A DNA stretch of 64,000 nucleotides from Oscillospiraceae bacterium (GTDB lineage: Bacteria; Bacillota; Clostridia; Oscillospirales; Oscillospiraceae): contig JAFZRS010000002.1 in NCBI GenBank assembly GCA_017619715.1, forward strand, positions 62,001-126,000. Direction: 5' to 3'. How positions within the stretch are numbered: the first letter of the stretch is position 1; each line of letters starts with the position of its first letter. Position numbers and translations under genes: made by a program. Under the pieces are notes generated by a model that was given only the letters and a program-made list of their open reading frames with translations, was not told where the DNA came from and searched no databases. This document shows positions 16,581 through 25,033 of this stretch, piece after piece.

Positions 16581-19412
16581 TTATTTGCTGCGTTCCTCGC
16601 CAAAGGTTTTCTTTGCCTCTTCCCAACCGGCTTTCAGGCTCTTCAGCGCGGCAGAGGCGGCGTCCTTCACCTCATCGGTGGCGTCGCCGGCAACCGCCTG
16701 CAATCTGCCCGCGGCGTCCAGCAGCGCCGCCTTGGCGGCGGCAACCTTTTCCTCGATCTCGGTCTGCGCGGCAGTCTTGCCGCACTGGCTCTCCTTAATA
16801 GCTGCCTGTGCTGCGGCAAGACGGGCAATGGGTACGCGGAAGGGAGAGCAGGACACATAGTCCAGTCCCACCTTGTGGCAGAACTCCACGCTGCCGGGAT
16901 CGCCGCCGTGTTCACCGCAGATGCCCAGGTGGATATCCGGACGTGTCCGGCGACCCAACTGCGCCGCCATCTCGATCAGCTTGCCCACACCCGTCTGATC
17001 CAGGCGGGCGAAGGGATCGTTCTCGTAAATCTTCTTGTCATAATAGGCGCCCAGGAACTTGCCCGCGTCGTCGCGGCTGAAGCCGAACGTCATCTGTGTC
17101 AGGTCATTGGTACCGAAGGAGAAAAATTCGGCTTCTTTGGCGATCTCGTCGGCGGTCAATGCGGCGCGGGGAATCTCGATCATGGTGCCCACCTTGTATT
17201 TCATCCGGACACCTGCCGCCGCCAGTTCCTCGTCAGCGGTCTTAGTAACCACACTCTTGACGAATCCCAGCTCTTTCGCCTCGCCCACCAGAGGGATCAT
17301 GATCTCGGGAACCATGTTCCAGTCGGGGTGTCTCTTCTGCACGTTGATGGCGGCGCGGATCACAGCGCGCGTCTGCATGGCGGCGATTTCCGGATAGGTG
17401 ACCGCCAGACGGCATCCGCGATGACCCATCATGGGGTTGAACTCGTGGAGACCGGAGATAATATCCTTGATCTGTGCCACCGTCTTGCCCTGGGTCTTTG
17501 CCAGCAGCTTGATATCGGCTTCTTCGGTAGGAACAAACTCATGCAGCGGCGGGTCCAGGAACCGAATGGTGACCGGGTTGCCTTCCATCGCCTCATAGAT
17601 GCCCTCAAAGTCGCCTTGCTGCATGGGCATGATCTTGGCAAGCGCCGCCTCGCGCTCCTCGGCGGTGTCGGAGCAGATCATCTCCCGGATCGCCGCAATA
17701 CGGTCGCCCTCAAAGAACATATGCTCGGTACGGCACAAACCGATGCCCTCCGCGCCCAGTTCCCGGGCATTTGCGGCGTCGGCAGGGGTGTCGGCGTTGG
17801 TACGCACTTTCAGGCGGCGGAACTTGTCCGCCCACTCCATCACGGTCTCGAAGTTGCCGGATATGGTTGCCTCCACCGTGGGAAGCGCGCCGTCATAGAT
17901 TTTGCCGGTAGAGCCGTCCAGACTCAGCCAGTCTCCCTCGCGGTATGTCTTACCTGCCAGCTTAAAGCGCTTGTGCTCCTCGTCCATGGTGATATCCGAA
18001 CAGCCGCACACGCAGCACTTGCCCATGCCCCGGGCGACTACCGCCGCGTGGGAGGTCATGCCGCCGCGGACGGTCAGGATCCCCTGTGCCGCCTTCATGC
18101 CCTCGATGTCCTCGGGGGAGGTCTCCAAGCGGACCAGAATCACCTTCTCGCCGCGATCCGCCCAAGCCTTGGCGTCCTCGGCGGTAAAGACAATCTTACC
18201 GCAGGCTGCGCCGGGGGACGCCGGAAGCGCCTTGCCCACCGGCTCAACAGATTTAAGCGCCTTGGGATCAAACTGGGGATGGAGCAGGGTGTCCAGATTC
18301 CGGGGATCGATCATCGCCACCGCCTGCTGCTCGGTAATCATGCCCTCTTTCACCAGATCGCACGCGATCTGCAGAGCGGCAGGCGCGGTGCGCTTACCGT
18401 TGCGGCACTGGAGCATATAGAGATCGCCGTGTTCCACAGTGAACTCCATATCCTGCATGTCGCGGTAATGCTCCTCCAAAATGCCGCAGACCCTTACGAA
18501 GTCCTCATACGCCTTGGGGAACTTGTCCGCCATCTCGGAGATTGGCATGGGGGTACGCACGCCTGCCACCACGTCCTCGCCCTGGGCGTTGGTCAAAAAC
18601 TCGCCCATCAGCTTCTTCTCGCCGGTGGCGGGGTCGCGGGTAAACGCCACGCCCGTGCCGCAATCGTCGCCCATATTGCCGAATGCCATGGACTGCACGT
18701 TGACCGCCGTGCCCCAAGAGTAGGGAATGTCGTTGTCGCGGCGGTAAATATTGGCGCGGGGATTGTCCCAGGAACGGAACACCGCCTTGATGGCACCGAT
18801 GAGCTGCTCTTTGGGATCGGACGGGAAATCGGTTCCGATTTTTGACTTATACTCCGCCTTAAACTGCATAGCAAGCTCTTTGAGATCCCCGGCAGTCAGC
18901 TCCACGTCCTGCGTGACGCCGCGATCTGCCTTCATCTGATCAATGAGCGTTTCAAAATGCTTTTTGCCCACTTCCATGACTACGTCGGAATACATCTGAA
19001 TGAAACGGCGATAGCAGTCCCACGCCCAACGGGGATTGCCCGACTTGGCGGCAATCACGTCCACCACGTCCTCGTTCAGACCCAGGTTCAAAATGGTGTC
19101 CATCATGCCGGGCATGGAGGCACGGGCGCCGGAACGGACGGAAACCAGCAGCGGATTTTCCCGGTCACCGAACTTCTTGCCGGTAATCTGCTCCATCTTC
19201 TCAATATAAACCATGATCTCCGCCATGATCTCATCGTTGATCTGGCGGCCGTCCTCGTAATATTGGGTGCACGCCTCCGTGGTGATGGTAAAGCCCTGGG
19301 GCACAGGCAGACCGATGTTGGTCATCTCTGCCAGATTGGCGCCCTTTCCGCCCAACAGTTCGCGCATTTTGGCGTTGCCTTCGGTGAACAGATAACAATA
19401 CTTCTTGCTCAT
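16581..19412 (-). CDS. ppdK: Pyruvate, phosphate dikinase
   Basis: A 943-residue enzyme interconverting pyruvate, ATP and phosphate with PEP, AMP and pyrophosphate. The N-terminal ATP-grasp begins at KGANLAEM (about residue 25); the phosphohistidine segment is GGMTSHAAVVARGMGKCCV (near 450), and the C-terminal PEP/pyruvate domain has the catalytic-Cys motif LGICGEHGGDP (near 825). The start at ATG 19412 follows GGAGGGAAACGA; the open frame continues 57 codons upstream through the promoter. The normal end (about 870 residues) is followed by 71 extra Ala/Lys/Glu-rich helical residues. Confidence 0.96.
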   Translation of the reverse strand: MSKKYCYLFTEGNAKMRELLGGKGANLAEMTNIGLPVPQGFTITTEACTQYYEDGRQINDEIMAEIMVYIEKMEQITGKKFGDRENPLLVSVRSGARASMPGMMDTILNLGLNEDVVDVIAAKSGNPRWAWDCYRRFIQMYSDVVMEVGKKHFETLIDQMKADRGVTQDVELTAGDLKELAMQFKAEYKSKIGTDFPSDPKEQLIGAIKAVFRSWDNPRANIYRRDNDIPYSWGTAVNVQSMAFGNMGDDCGTGVAFTRDPATGEKKLMGEFLTNAQGEDVVAGVRTPMPISEMADKFPKAYEDFVRVCGILEEHYRDMQDMEFTVEHGDLYMLQCRNGKRTAPAALQIACDLVKEGMITEQQAVAMIDPRNLDTLLHPQFDPKALKSVEPVGKALPASPGAACGKIVFTAEDAKAWADRGEKVILVRLETSPEDIEGMKAAQGILTVRGGMTSHAAVVARGMGKCCVCGCSDITMDEEHKRFKLAGKTYREGDWLSLDGSTGKIYDGALPTVEATISGNFETVMEWADKFRRLKVRTNADTPADAANARELGAEGIGLCRTEHMFFEGDRIAAIREMICSDTAEEREAALAKIMPMQQGDFEGIYEAMEGNPVTIRFLDPPLHEFVPTEEADIKLLAKTQGKTVAQIKDIISGLHEFNPMMGHRGCRLAVTYPEIAAMQTRAVIRAAINVQKRHPDWNMVPEIMIPLVGEAKELGFVKSVVTKTADEELAAAGVRMKYKVGTMIEIPRAALTADEIAKEAEFFSFGTNDLTQMTFGFSRDDAGKFLGAYYDKKIYENDPFARLDQTGVGKLIEMAAQLGRRTRPDIHLGICGEHGGDPGSVEFCHKVGLDYVSCSPFRVPIARLAAAQAAIKESQCGKTAAQTEIEEKVAAAKAALLDAAGRLQAVAGDATDEVKDAASAALKSLKAGWEEAKKTFGEERSK

Positions 19413-19475
19413 TCGTTTCCCTCCGTATATAAAACATTCTTTTTGTGTTACTGCTTTATTAAAATCCAACAACCT

Positions 19476-19504
19476 ATTATAGGCATATTTTATGGCAAAA
19501 GCAA
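19476..19504 (-). promoter_or_regulatory. Promoter of ppdK
   Basis: Minus-strand TTGCTT (19499-19504), 17 bp, TATAAT (19476-19481), with a leader of about 57 bases. Confidence 0.75.
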
Positions 19505-19591
19505 GGGTTAATTGAAAAACAGGCTTGCTATGCCGCAAAAAGCTCAACATTACGCCGGAAAAAACATTTTCCCAAAAAACCAACGGAAATC

Positions 19592-19621
19592 TTGCGGCAT
19601 TGGCGTGTTTTGTGCTATACT
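19592..19621 (+). promoter_or_regulatory. Promoter of the holB-ricT operon
   Basis: TTGCGG (19592-19597), 18 bp, TATACT (19616-19621), about 35 bases before holB. Confidence 0.6.
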
Positions 19622-19664
19622 ACACAATGAATAGGAATCGGGTCGGTTGACCGGGAGGTGGCGC

Positions 19665-20555
19665 ATGGCACAGGCGGCAAAAAGAACGGACTTCCTGCAT
19701 ACGCAGGTGCGTGCCATGGCGCGGCGGGGCGCGATACCCCACGCAGTCATTCTCTCCGGCTCCGGTGACCGGGAGGACGCCGCCCGTTTTTTGGCGGCGG
19801 CCGCACTGTGCCGCAGCGAATCGGATAAACCCTGTCTCCAGTGTCCCGCCTGTCGGAAAGTGCTCGGCGGCATTCATCCCGACGTGCGTTTTGTTCGGGA
19901 TACCGAGCATCGGGAGCTGCCTATGGATCTGGTGCGCTCGCTTCGGCAGGACGTCTATATCCGTCCCAACGAAGAGGAGCGGAAAGTGTACGTCTTTCCC
20001 GATTGTGAACAGCTCAATGAGCGCGATCAGAACGTGCTGCTGAAGGTCGTGGAAGAGGGTCCGCCCTACGCCGTTTTTGTCTTTTGCACCGCCACCGCCG
20101 CGGCACTGCTGCCCACCGTTCGCTCCCGGTGCGTGGAGTGGAAGCTCCGGGGCGACGAGGTATCTCCCGCGGACGAGCTGTCCGATACGCTGTGCCGTTT
20201 GTTTGCGCGCCGCGAATTGCTGCCGGCGGCGGAGTTCCTGGTGGAGCAGGAAAACCGTCACGTCAAGCGGGAACGGCTGGAGCTTTTGCTGGAAAACGCA
20301 TGGCAGATCTGCGCCGCAGCGCTGCTGTCGGCGGGAAAAGACGCCCCTTCCGTTCCCGACACGGATGCCGCCGCACTGCTTCGCCGCAATTTGTCCCCGG
20401 CAACGCTGCAAAAGCTGGCCGACCGACTGCGTTATTATGCCGCACAGTGCCGCTATAACGTGGGTGTCGGACACATACTCGGCGCGCTGTGCGCCGATTG
20501 GGACGCCCTTTTACATGAGGGCGGCAAACGAAGAAAGGATTGTTCAAGTCTATGA
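19665..20555 (+). CDS. holB: DNA polymerase III delta' subunit
   Basis: A 296-residue clamp-loader subunit. The Walker-A position is degenerate (SGSGDREDAARFL), as expected of delta', and the Cys-rich zinc module CRSESDKPCLQCPACRKV lies at about residues 50-65. The AAA+ lid and collar helices follow. The start is ATG 19665 with GGGAGG six bases upstream. It overlaps ricT by four bases, the usual holB-ricT arrangement. Confidence 0.88.
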   Translation: MAQAAKRTDFLHTQVRAMARRGAIPHAVILSGSGDREDAARFLAAAALCRSESDKPCLQCPACRKVLGGIHPDVRFVRDTEHRELPMDLVRSLRQDVYIRPNEEERKVYVFPDCEQLNERDQNVLLKVVEEGPPYAVFVFCTATAAALLPTVRSRCVEWKLRGDEVSPADELSDTLCRLFARRELLPAAEFLVEQENRHVKRERLELLLENAWQICAAALLSAGKDAPSVPDTDAAALLRRNLSPATLQKLADRLRYYAAQCRYNVGVGHILGALCADWDALLHEGGKRRKDCSSL

Positions 20556-21787
20556 CCACTGTTATTTCCGTGCGTTTTCGCAACGGAACAAAAACCTATT
20601 ATTTTGATCCCCGGGATCTGACCGTCTCCACCGGAGACGACGTGATCGTGGAGACGGCGCAAGGGCCGGAGTTTGCCCGATGCGTCCGCGGCAATCACCA
20701 GGTGGAGGATACGCAGGTGGTATCGCCGCTGCGCGGCGTGCTCCGTCTCGCCACGGAAAATGACCGCAATACCGATGCCTATAACCGCACCCGGGAGAAA
20801 GAGGCGTTTGACGTCTGCCAGAAAAAGATTGCCGCCCATCAGCTGGACATGAAGCTGGTGCGGGTGGAGTGCAGCTTTGACGGCAGCAAAATCCTCTTTT
20901 TCTTCACCGCCGACGGGCGTGTGGATTTTCGGGAGCTGGTCAAGGATTTGGCAGGTATTTTGCGCAGCCGCATCGAGCTAAGGCAGATCGGCGTACGGGA
21001 CGAGGCAAAGCTGCTGGGCGGTCTGGGCGTGTGCGGCCGTCCCTTCTGCTGCGCGCAGTATATGGACGACTTTGTGCCCGTGTCCATCAAAATGGCAAAG
21101 ACGCAGAATCTCAGTCTGAACCCCACCAAAATTTCCGGCACTTGCGGACGGCTTATGTGCTGTCTCAACTATGAGCAAACCGCCTATGAGGACGCGCTCA
21201 AACGCCTTCCCAAAAACGATTCCTTCGTCCTTACGCCCGATGGACCCGGCAACGTGACAGACGTAAACGTACTGCGCGAATCGGTGCGTGTGAAGCTGGA
21301 CGAGCGCCAGGAGCCGCCGCGCTGCTACCACAACTGCGAGGTGTGCGTGCTGCGCAACGGAAAAGGCAGCCGGGAGGGTATCGCCGTTCCTGCCAAGCGT
21401 CCGGAACGGTATGTCGCGCCGCAAAAAGAGCCGTTTGACTCCGATTTCTCCGATCTCACCGATTTCTCCGGCGTTTCCGACCCCGCGCCGCAGGAGCCGG
21501 CACCGGTCGACAAGGGCGGTGAAAGAAGCCGCCGCCGTCGCGGCGGACGGAATCGCAAGCCCTCCGGCGCCCAACCGCGCCCGGACGCCGCCGAGGAGCA
21601 AAAAGCCGTCCCGCCGGCGGAGAAGTCCGGTGACGGCGGTCACCGCCGTCACCGCGGCGGCAAACAAGACGCCGTCGAAAATACTCCCCGCCCCGCCTCC
21701 GCAAATGAAAGCGCCCCGAAAAACCGCGCCTTTCGCGCAAGACGCCGTCATCGCGGCGGCGGAGACAAGCCGAAAAACGAGGCGTGA
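20552..21787 (+). CDS. ricT: PSP1-domain regulator RicT (YaaT)
   Basis: A 411-residue protein with the PSP1 domain at residues 1-270; the Cys motifs CGRPFCC (near 158) and CGRLMCC (near 195) match RicT. In Bacillus RicT works with RicA and RicF in an Fe-S complex that promotes RNase Y processing and sporulation or biofilm; those partners are not nearby. The last 130 residues are low-complexity and Arg/Gly/Pro-rich with three RRRHRGG-type blocks, an unusual extension. The ATG overlaps the holB stop (ATGA). Confidence 0.9.
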   Translation: MTTVISVRFRNGTKTYYFDPRDLTVSTGDDVIVETAQGPEFARCVRGNHQVEDTQVVSPLRGVLRLATENDRNTDAYNRTREKEAFDVCQKKIAAHQLDMKLVRVECSFDGSKILFFFTADGRVDFRELVKDLAGILRSRIELRQIGVRDEAKLLGGLGVCGRPFCCAQYMDDFVPVSIKMAKTQNLSLNPTKISGTCGRLMCCLNYEQTAYEDALKRLPKNDSFVLTPDGPGNVTDVNVLRESVRVKLDERQEPPRCYHNCEVCVLRNGKGSREGIAVPAKRPERYVAPQKEPFDSDFSDLTDFSGVSDPAPQEPAPVDKGGERSRRRRGGRNRKPSGAQPRPDAAEEQKAVPPAEKSGDGGHRRHRGGKQDAVENTPRPASANESAPKNRAFRARRRHRGGGDKPKNEA

Positions 21788-21790
21788 GCT

Positions 21791-22639
21791 ATGGGTAAAT
21801 TTTCCGGCGTGCTGATTGCCAGCGACTATGATAACACCATCGCCTATACCCAACCGTCCCTGATAAACGGGACGCCTCCGCCGCCCGTCTCGGAGGAGAA
21901 TCGCGCCGCCATCTCCTATTTTATAAGCGAGGGCGGCACGTTTTCCGTGGCGACAGGACGCGCCCTGTCCTCTTTTGACACGGTGCGCGGAGGTATTCCC
22001 TGCAACGGTCCTACTATTCTTTTTAACGGTGCGGCAATCTACGACTATGCCGCGCATACATATCTTTGCACTGCGTTTTTGCCGCCCCGCGCCGCCGATT
22101 GTGCCCAGCAGGTGCTCGATCGCTTCCCGGCGCTGGCGTTGGAGGTGTATCACGACGGCAACACGGTTCACACGGTACATGCCAACGCTCTTTCTCGCCG
22201 CCGTCTGCGCCTGACCCGCGCCGCGGTGGACGAGGCGGCGTCTGTGCCGGAAGTGCCGCAGCCTTTCAGCAAGATGGTGTTCCCTTCGGAGAACGCTGCC
22301 GCACTGGACGAGGCGGAATCGTTTATAGCGGCACAATCTTGGAGCAAAGATTTTTCTGTGATGCGCTCGGCAGAGCTGCTGCTGGAGTTTACCGCCTTTG
22401 GCGCCGATAAGGGCAGCATGGTGGACCGTCTTTCCGCGCTTGTTCATATCGCACCGGAAAACCTCTACTGCGTGGGCGATCAAGCCAACGATATCTCTAT
22501 GCTGCGCCGCGCCCGGATCCCTTTCGCCCCTGCCAACGCCATTGACGCCGTGAAGGCGCTGCCCGGGATCCATATACTCCCCGACTGCACGGAAAACGCC
22601 ATCGCTGCCATGATTGCGGAACTGGATAAGCTATATTGA
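21791..22639 (+). CDS. HAD-superfamily (Cof-type) hydrolase
   Basis: A 282-residue phosphatase-like protein. The nucleophile motif is ASDYDNTIAYT near residue 11 (DxDNT in place of the common DxDGT), a C2-type cap lies in the middle, and the final metal motif is VGDQANDISML near residue 232. Substrate unknown; Cof-type enzymes act on sugar phosphates or flavin intermediates. It begins three bases after ricT. Confidence 0.85.
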   Translation: MGKFSGVLIASDYDNTIAYTQPSLINGTPPPPVSEENRAAISYFISEGGTFSVATGRALSSFDTVRGGIPCNGPTILFNGAAIYDYAAHTYLCTAFLPPRAADCAQQVLDRFPALALEVYHDGNTVHTVHANALSRRRLRLTRAAVDEAASVPEVPQPFSKMVFPSENAAALDEAESFIAAQSWSKDFSVMRSAELLLEFTAFGADKGSMVDRLSALVHIAPENLYCVGDQANDISMLRRARIPFAPANAIDAVKALPGIHILPDCTENAIAAMIAELDKLY

Positions 22640-22690
22640 CTTGCCCGGTAAAACAGGTCCTGCGCATATTGCAGGAGAAGGAGGAATAAA

Positions 22691-23392
22691 ATGGCTCTTC
22701 TGGAATGCAAGCAACTGACAAAGTATTACGGTAGTACACCGGCGCTGGATCACGTGGATCTGGCAGTGGAGCCGGGTCGTATTGTGGGACTGCTCGGTCC
22801 CAACGGCAGCGGAAAGACCACGCTGCTTAAAATTGCCAACGGATTGCTGGTACCCACCTCCGGCACGCTGACCATTGACGGCACGGCGCCCGGCGCGGAC
22901 ACCAAGAAGATTGTCTCGTATCTTCCGGAGCGTACGTATCTTTCCCGGTGGATGAACGTGGTGCAGCTTCTGGATTTCTTCTGCGATTTCTATCCCGACT
23001 TTGACCGCGACACCGCCGAACGCATGCTGACCACGCTGGAGATTTCGCCCGATCAGCGGATCCGGCAGATGAGCAAGGGCACGCAGGAGAAGGTACAGCT
23101 CATTCTGGTGATGAGCCGGCGCGCCAAGCTCTTTTTGCTGGACGAACCCATCGGCGGCGTGGATCCCGCCACCCGGGACTATATCATTCGCACGATCCTC
23201 ACCAACTATAACAGCGACGCGTCCGTGGTGATCTCCACCCATCTGATTGCCGACGTGGAAAACGTGTTGGACGACGTAATCTTCATCAACAAAGGGCATG
23301 TGGCGCTGCAATCTTCCGTGGCGGATATCCGCGCGGAGAAAAACTGCAGCGTAGACGAGCTGTTTCGGGAGGTGTTTCGCTATGTTGGGTAA
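22691..23392 (+). CDS. ABC transporter ATP-binding protein
   Basis: A 233-residue ATPase: Walker A GPNGSGKTT near residue 36, signature MSKGTQEKVQLIL near 132, Walker B LFLLDEPIGGVDP near 150 and the His switch ISTH. The signature (SKGTQ) and length resemble exporters of the YtrB/EcsA type. GGAGG precedes the ATG. It overlaps the permease gene by 11 bases, so the pair forms one exporter. The substrate is unknown. Confidence 0.93.
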   Translation: MALLECKQLTKYYGSTPALDHVDLAVEPGRIVGLLGPNGSGKTTLLKIANGLLVPTSGTLTIDGTAPGADTKKIVSYLPERTYLSRWMNVVQLLDFFCDFYPDFDRDTAERMLTTLEISPDQRIRQMSKGTQEKVQLILVMSRRAKLFLLDEPIGGVDPATRDYIIRTILTNYNSDASVVISTHLIADVENVLDDVIFINKGHVALQSSVADIRAEKNCSVDELFREVFRYVG

Positions 23393-24185
23393 GCTGCTGA
23401 AATACGAGCTGCGCGCCACTGCGCGCATCTTGTTGCCGGTCTATCTGCTGCTTATGGTACTGGCAGGACTGTGCCGTCTGTTTTTGGAGCTGTCGGCGCA
23501 GTACGACGCCCCCGCGCTGGGAATTTTCCAGAACATTACCTCCCTCCTCTTTTTCCTCTCCCTCGCCGGCGTAACTGCGCTGTCGGTACTGCTGATGATC
23601 TACCGGTTCTATAAGAACCTCATGACCGATGAGGGCTATCTGATGTTCACCCTGCCGGTAACGGTGGATCAGATTATCTGGTCGAAGCTGCTGGTGGCGG
23701 AGCTGTGGACGGTGGTAACCGTGGCAGTGGATTTCGGCGCGGTGGCGCTGTGCGGCGCGATGAAGGATCTTTCCCTGACGGATCTGTGGGCGGCGGTACA
23801 GGAGATCTGGACGACGCCCGGTTTGCCCCACGGACATCTGATCGGCTGGCTGGCGGAGTGTGCCGTGCTGCTGCTGCTCAGTCCCCTCTCATCCATGCTG
23901 ATGTATTACGCCGCTATCGCCGTGGGACACAGCTTTCCCAACCACAAGATTCTGCTGTCCTTTGCGTTCTATTTTGCCTTTTCCGTTGGCGTGCAGATCG
24001 TCGGCTCTTTTGCCAGTATGTACGGTCTCATCGCTCTGGGCAGCGATTGGATCATCACGGAAACCTTCACGCCGGACATACCCCACGCGTTCCTGATATC
24101 CATGATCTGCTCCTCGTTGGTGCTGTGCGCCGCGTTCTATCTCACCACGCGCCTGACACTGAAAAAGCGGCTGAATCTCCAGTAA
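23382..24185 (+). CDS. ABC transporter permease
   Basis: A 267-residue membrane protein with about six hydrophobic helices (roughly residues 15-38, 50-75, 105-125, 155-175, 185-210 and 235-258), partner of the upstream ATPase. Its start (ATGTTG) is behind GGGAGGTG inside the ATPase gene. No extracellular domain of note; substrate unknown. Confidence 0.88.
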   Translation: MLGKLLKYELRATARILLPVYLLLMVLAGLCRLFLELSAQYDAPALGIFQNITSLLFFLSLAGVTALSVLLMIYRFYKNLMTDEGYLMFTLPVTVDQIIWSKLLVAELWTVVTVAVDFGAVALCGAMKDLSLTDLWAAVQEIWTTPGLPHGHLIGWLAECAVLLLLSPLSSMLMYYAAIAVGHSFPNHKILLSFAFYFAFSVGVQIVGSFASMYGLIALGSDWIITETFTPDIPHAFLISMICSSLVLCAAFYLTTRLTLKKRLNLQ

Positions 24186-24193
24186 ACCCAAAT

Positions 24194-24236
24194 AAAAACG
24201 CCCGAACGGAGACTGTGTTTCCGTTCGGGTGTTTTT
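24194..24236. terminator. Bidirectional terminator between the ABC operon and tatD
   Basis: AAAAACGCCCGAACGGA pairs with TCCGTTCGGGTGTTTTT. It serves the permease and the convergent tatD gene, whose stop overlaps it. Confidence 0.85.
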
Positions 24237-25000
24237 CATTGTATGCCGAAAAAGCGTTTTCCGTTTTCCCATGTGATCCGCTCCACCTCGCCGGGTGAGA
24301 TACCTTTGATAGCGGCGATCTTCTCCGCCACCAGATAGACGTAGCCGGAGTCGTTGCGCCGTCCGCGATACGGCTCGGGCGCGAGAAACGGCGCGTCTGT
24401 CTCGATCATGATACGATCCAGGGGAATTTCCGCCACCACCTCCGGCGCACGCCGGGCGTTTTTGAAGGTGAGTGCGCCGTTGAACGAAAGCATCCAGCCC
24501 ATTTTCAGAAGCTGACGCGCCGTCTCCACGCTGCCGGAGTAGCAGTGGAAAACGCCGCGCACGTCGGGGAACGCTTGCACTGCCTCCATGGCGTCGGCAT
24601 GGGCGTCCCGGTCATGGATAATGACCGGCAATTTCAGCTCCCGCGCCAGCGACAGTTGGGCGCGCAGCGCCTCCTTCTGTTTCTCCCGGGAGGGATTTTC
24701 CTGCCAGTAGTAGTCCAGTCCGATCTCCCCGATCGCCACCGCCTTCGGGTGCGCCGCCAACTCGCGCAGCTCTTGAAGCGCACGGTCGCCAAAATCGCCG
24801 CAATCTTGAGGGTGTACGCCTACGGCGGCGTACACGTGGGGGAATTTTTCCGCCAATTCCACCGCCTGTCTCGACGTATCCACCGTACAACCCGGGATAA
24901 CCACCAGCCCCACTCCCTTGTCGATGAGCGCCGACAGCACCGCGTCGCGGTCCGCGTCAAAGGCGGGATCGTCATAATGCGCGTGGGTATCAAACAGCAT
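24236..25000 (-). CDS. tatD: TatD-family deoxyribonuclease
   Basis: A 254-residue metal-dependent hydrolase. The amidohydrolase motifs DTHAHYDD (residues 4-11), GEIGLDYYW, IHDRDAHAD, HCYSGS and ETDAPFL are all present. TatD-type proteins act on DNA 3' ends and D-aminoacyl bonds. The gene follows metG by 33 bp, a common pairing in Firmicutes. GGAGCAGG precedes the ATG. Confidence 0.93.
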   Translation of the reverse strand: MLFDTHAHYDDPAFDADRDAVLSALIDKGVGLVVIPGCTVDTSRQAVELAEKFPHVYAAVGVHPQDCGDFGDRALQELRELAAHPKAVAIGEIGLDYYWQENPSREKQKEALRAQLSLARELKLPVIIHDRDAHADAMEAVQAFPDVRGVFHCYSGSVETARQLLKMGWMLSFNGALTFKNARRAPEVVAEIPLDRIMIETDAPFLAPEPYRGRRNDSGYVYLVAEKIAAIKGISPGEVERITWENGKRFFGIQ

Positions 25001-25033
25001 AACCTGCTCCTCTTTTCCTCGAGATCGCGCCCG

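Noticed and set aside
16455-18845. A 796-codon plus-strand frame opposite ppdK
   Set aside because: It is a long antisense shadow of a fully recognised PPDK, with no ribosome site and no recognisable domain.
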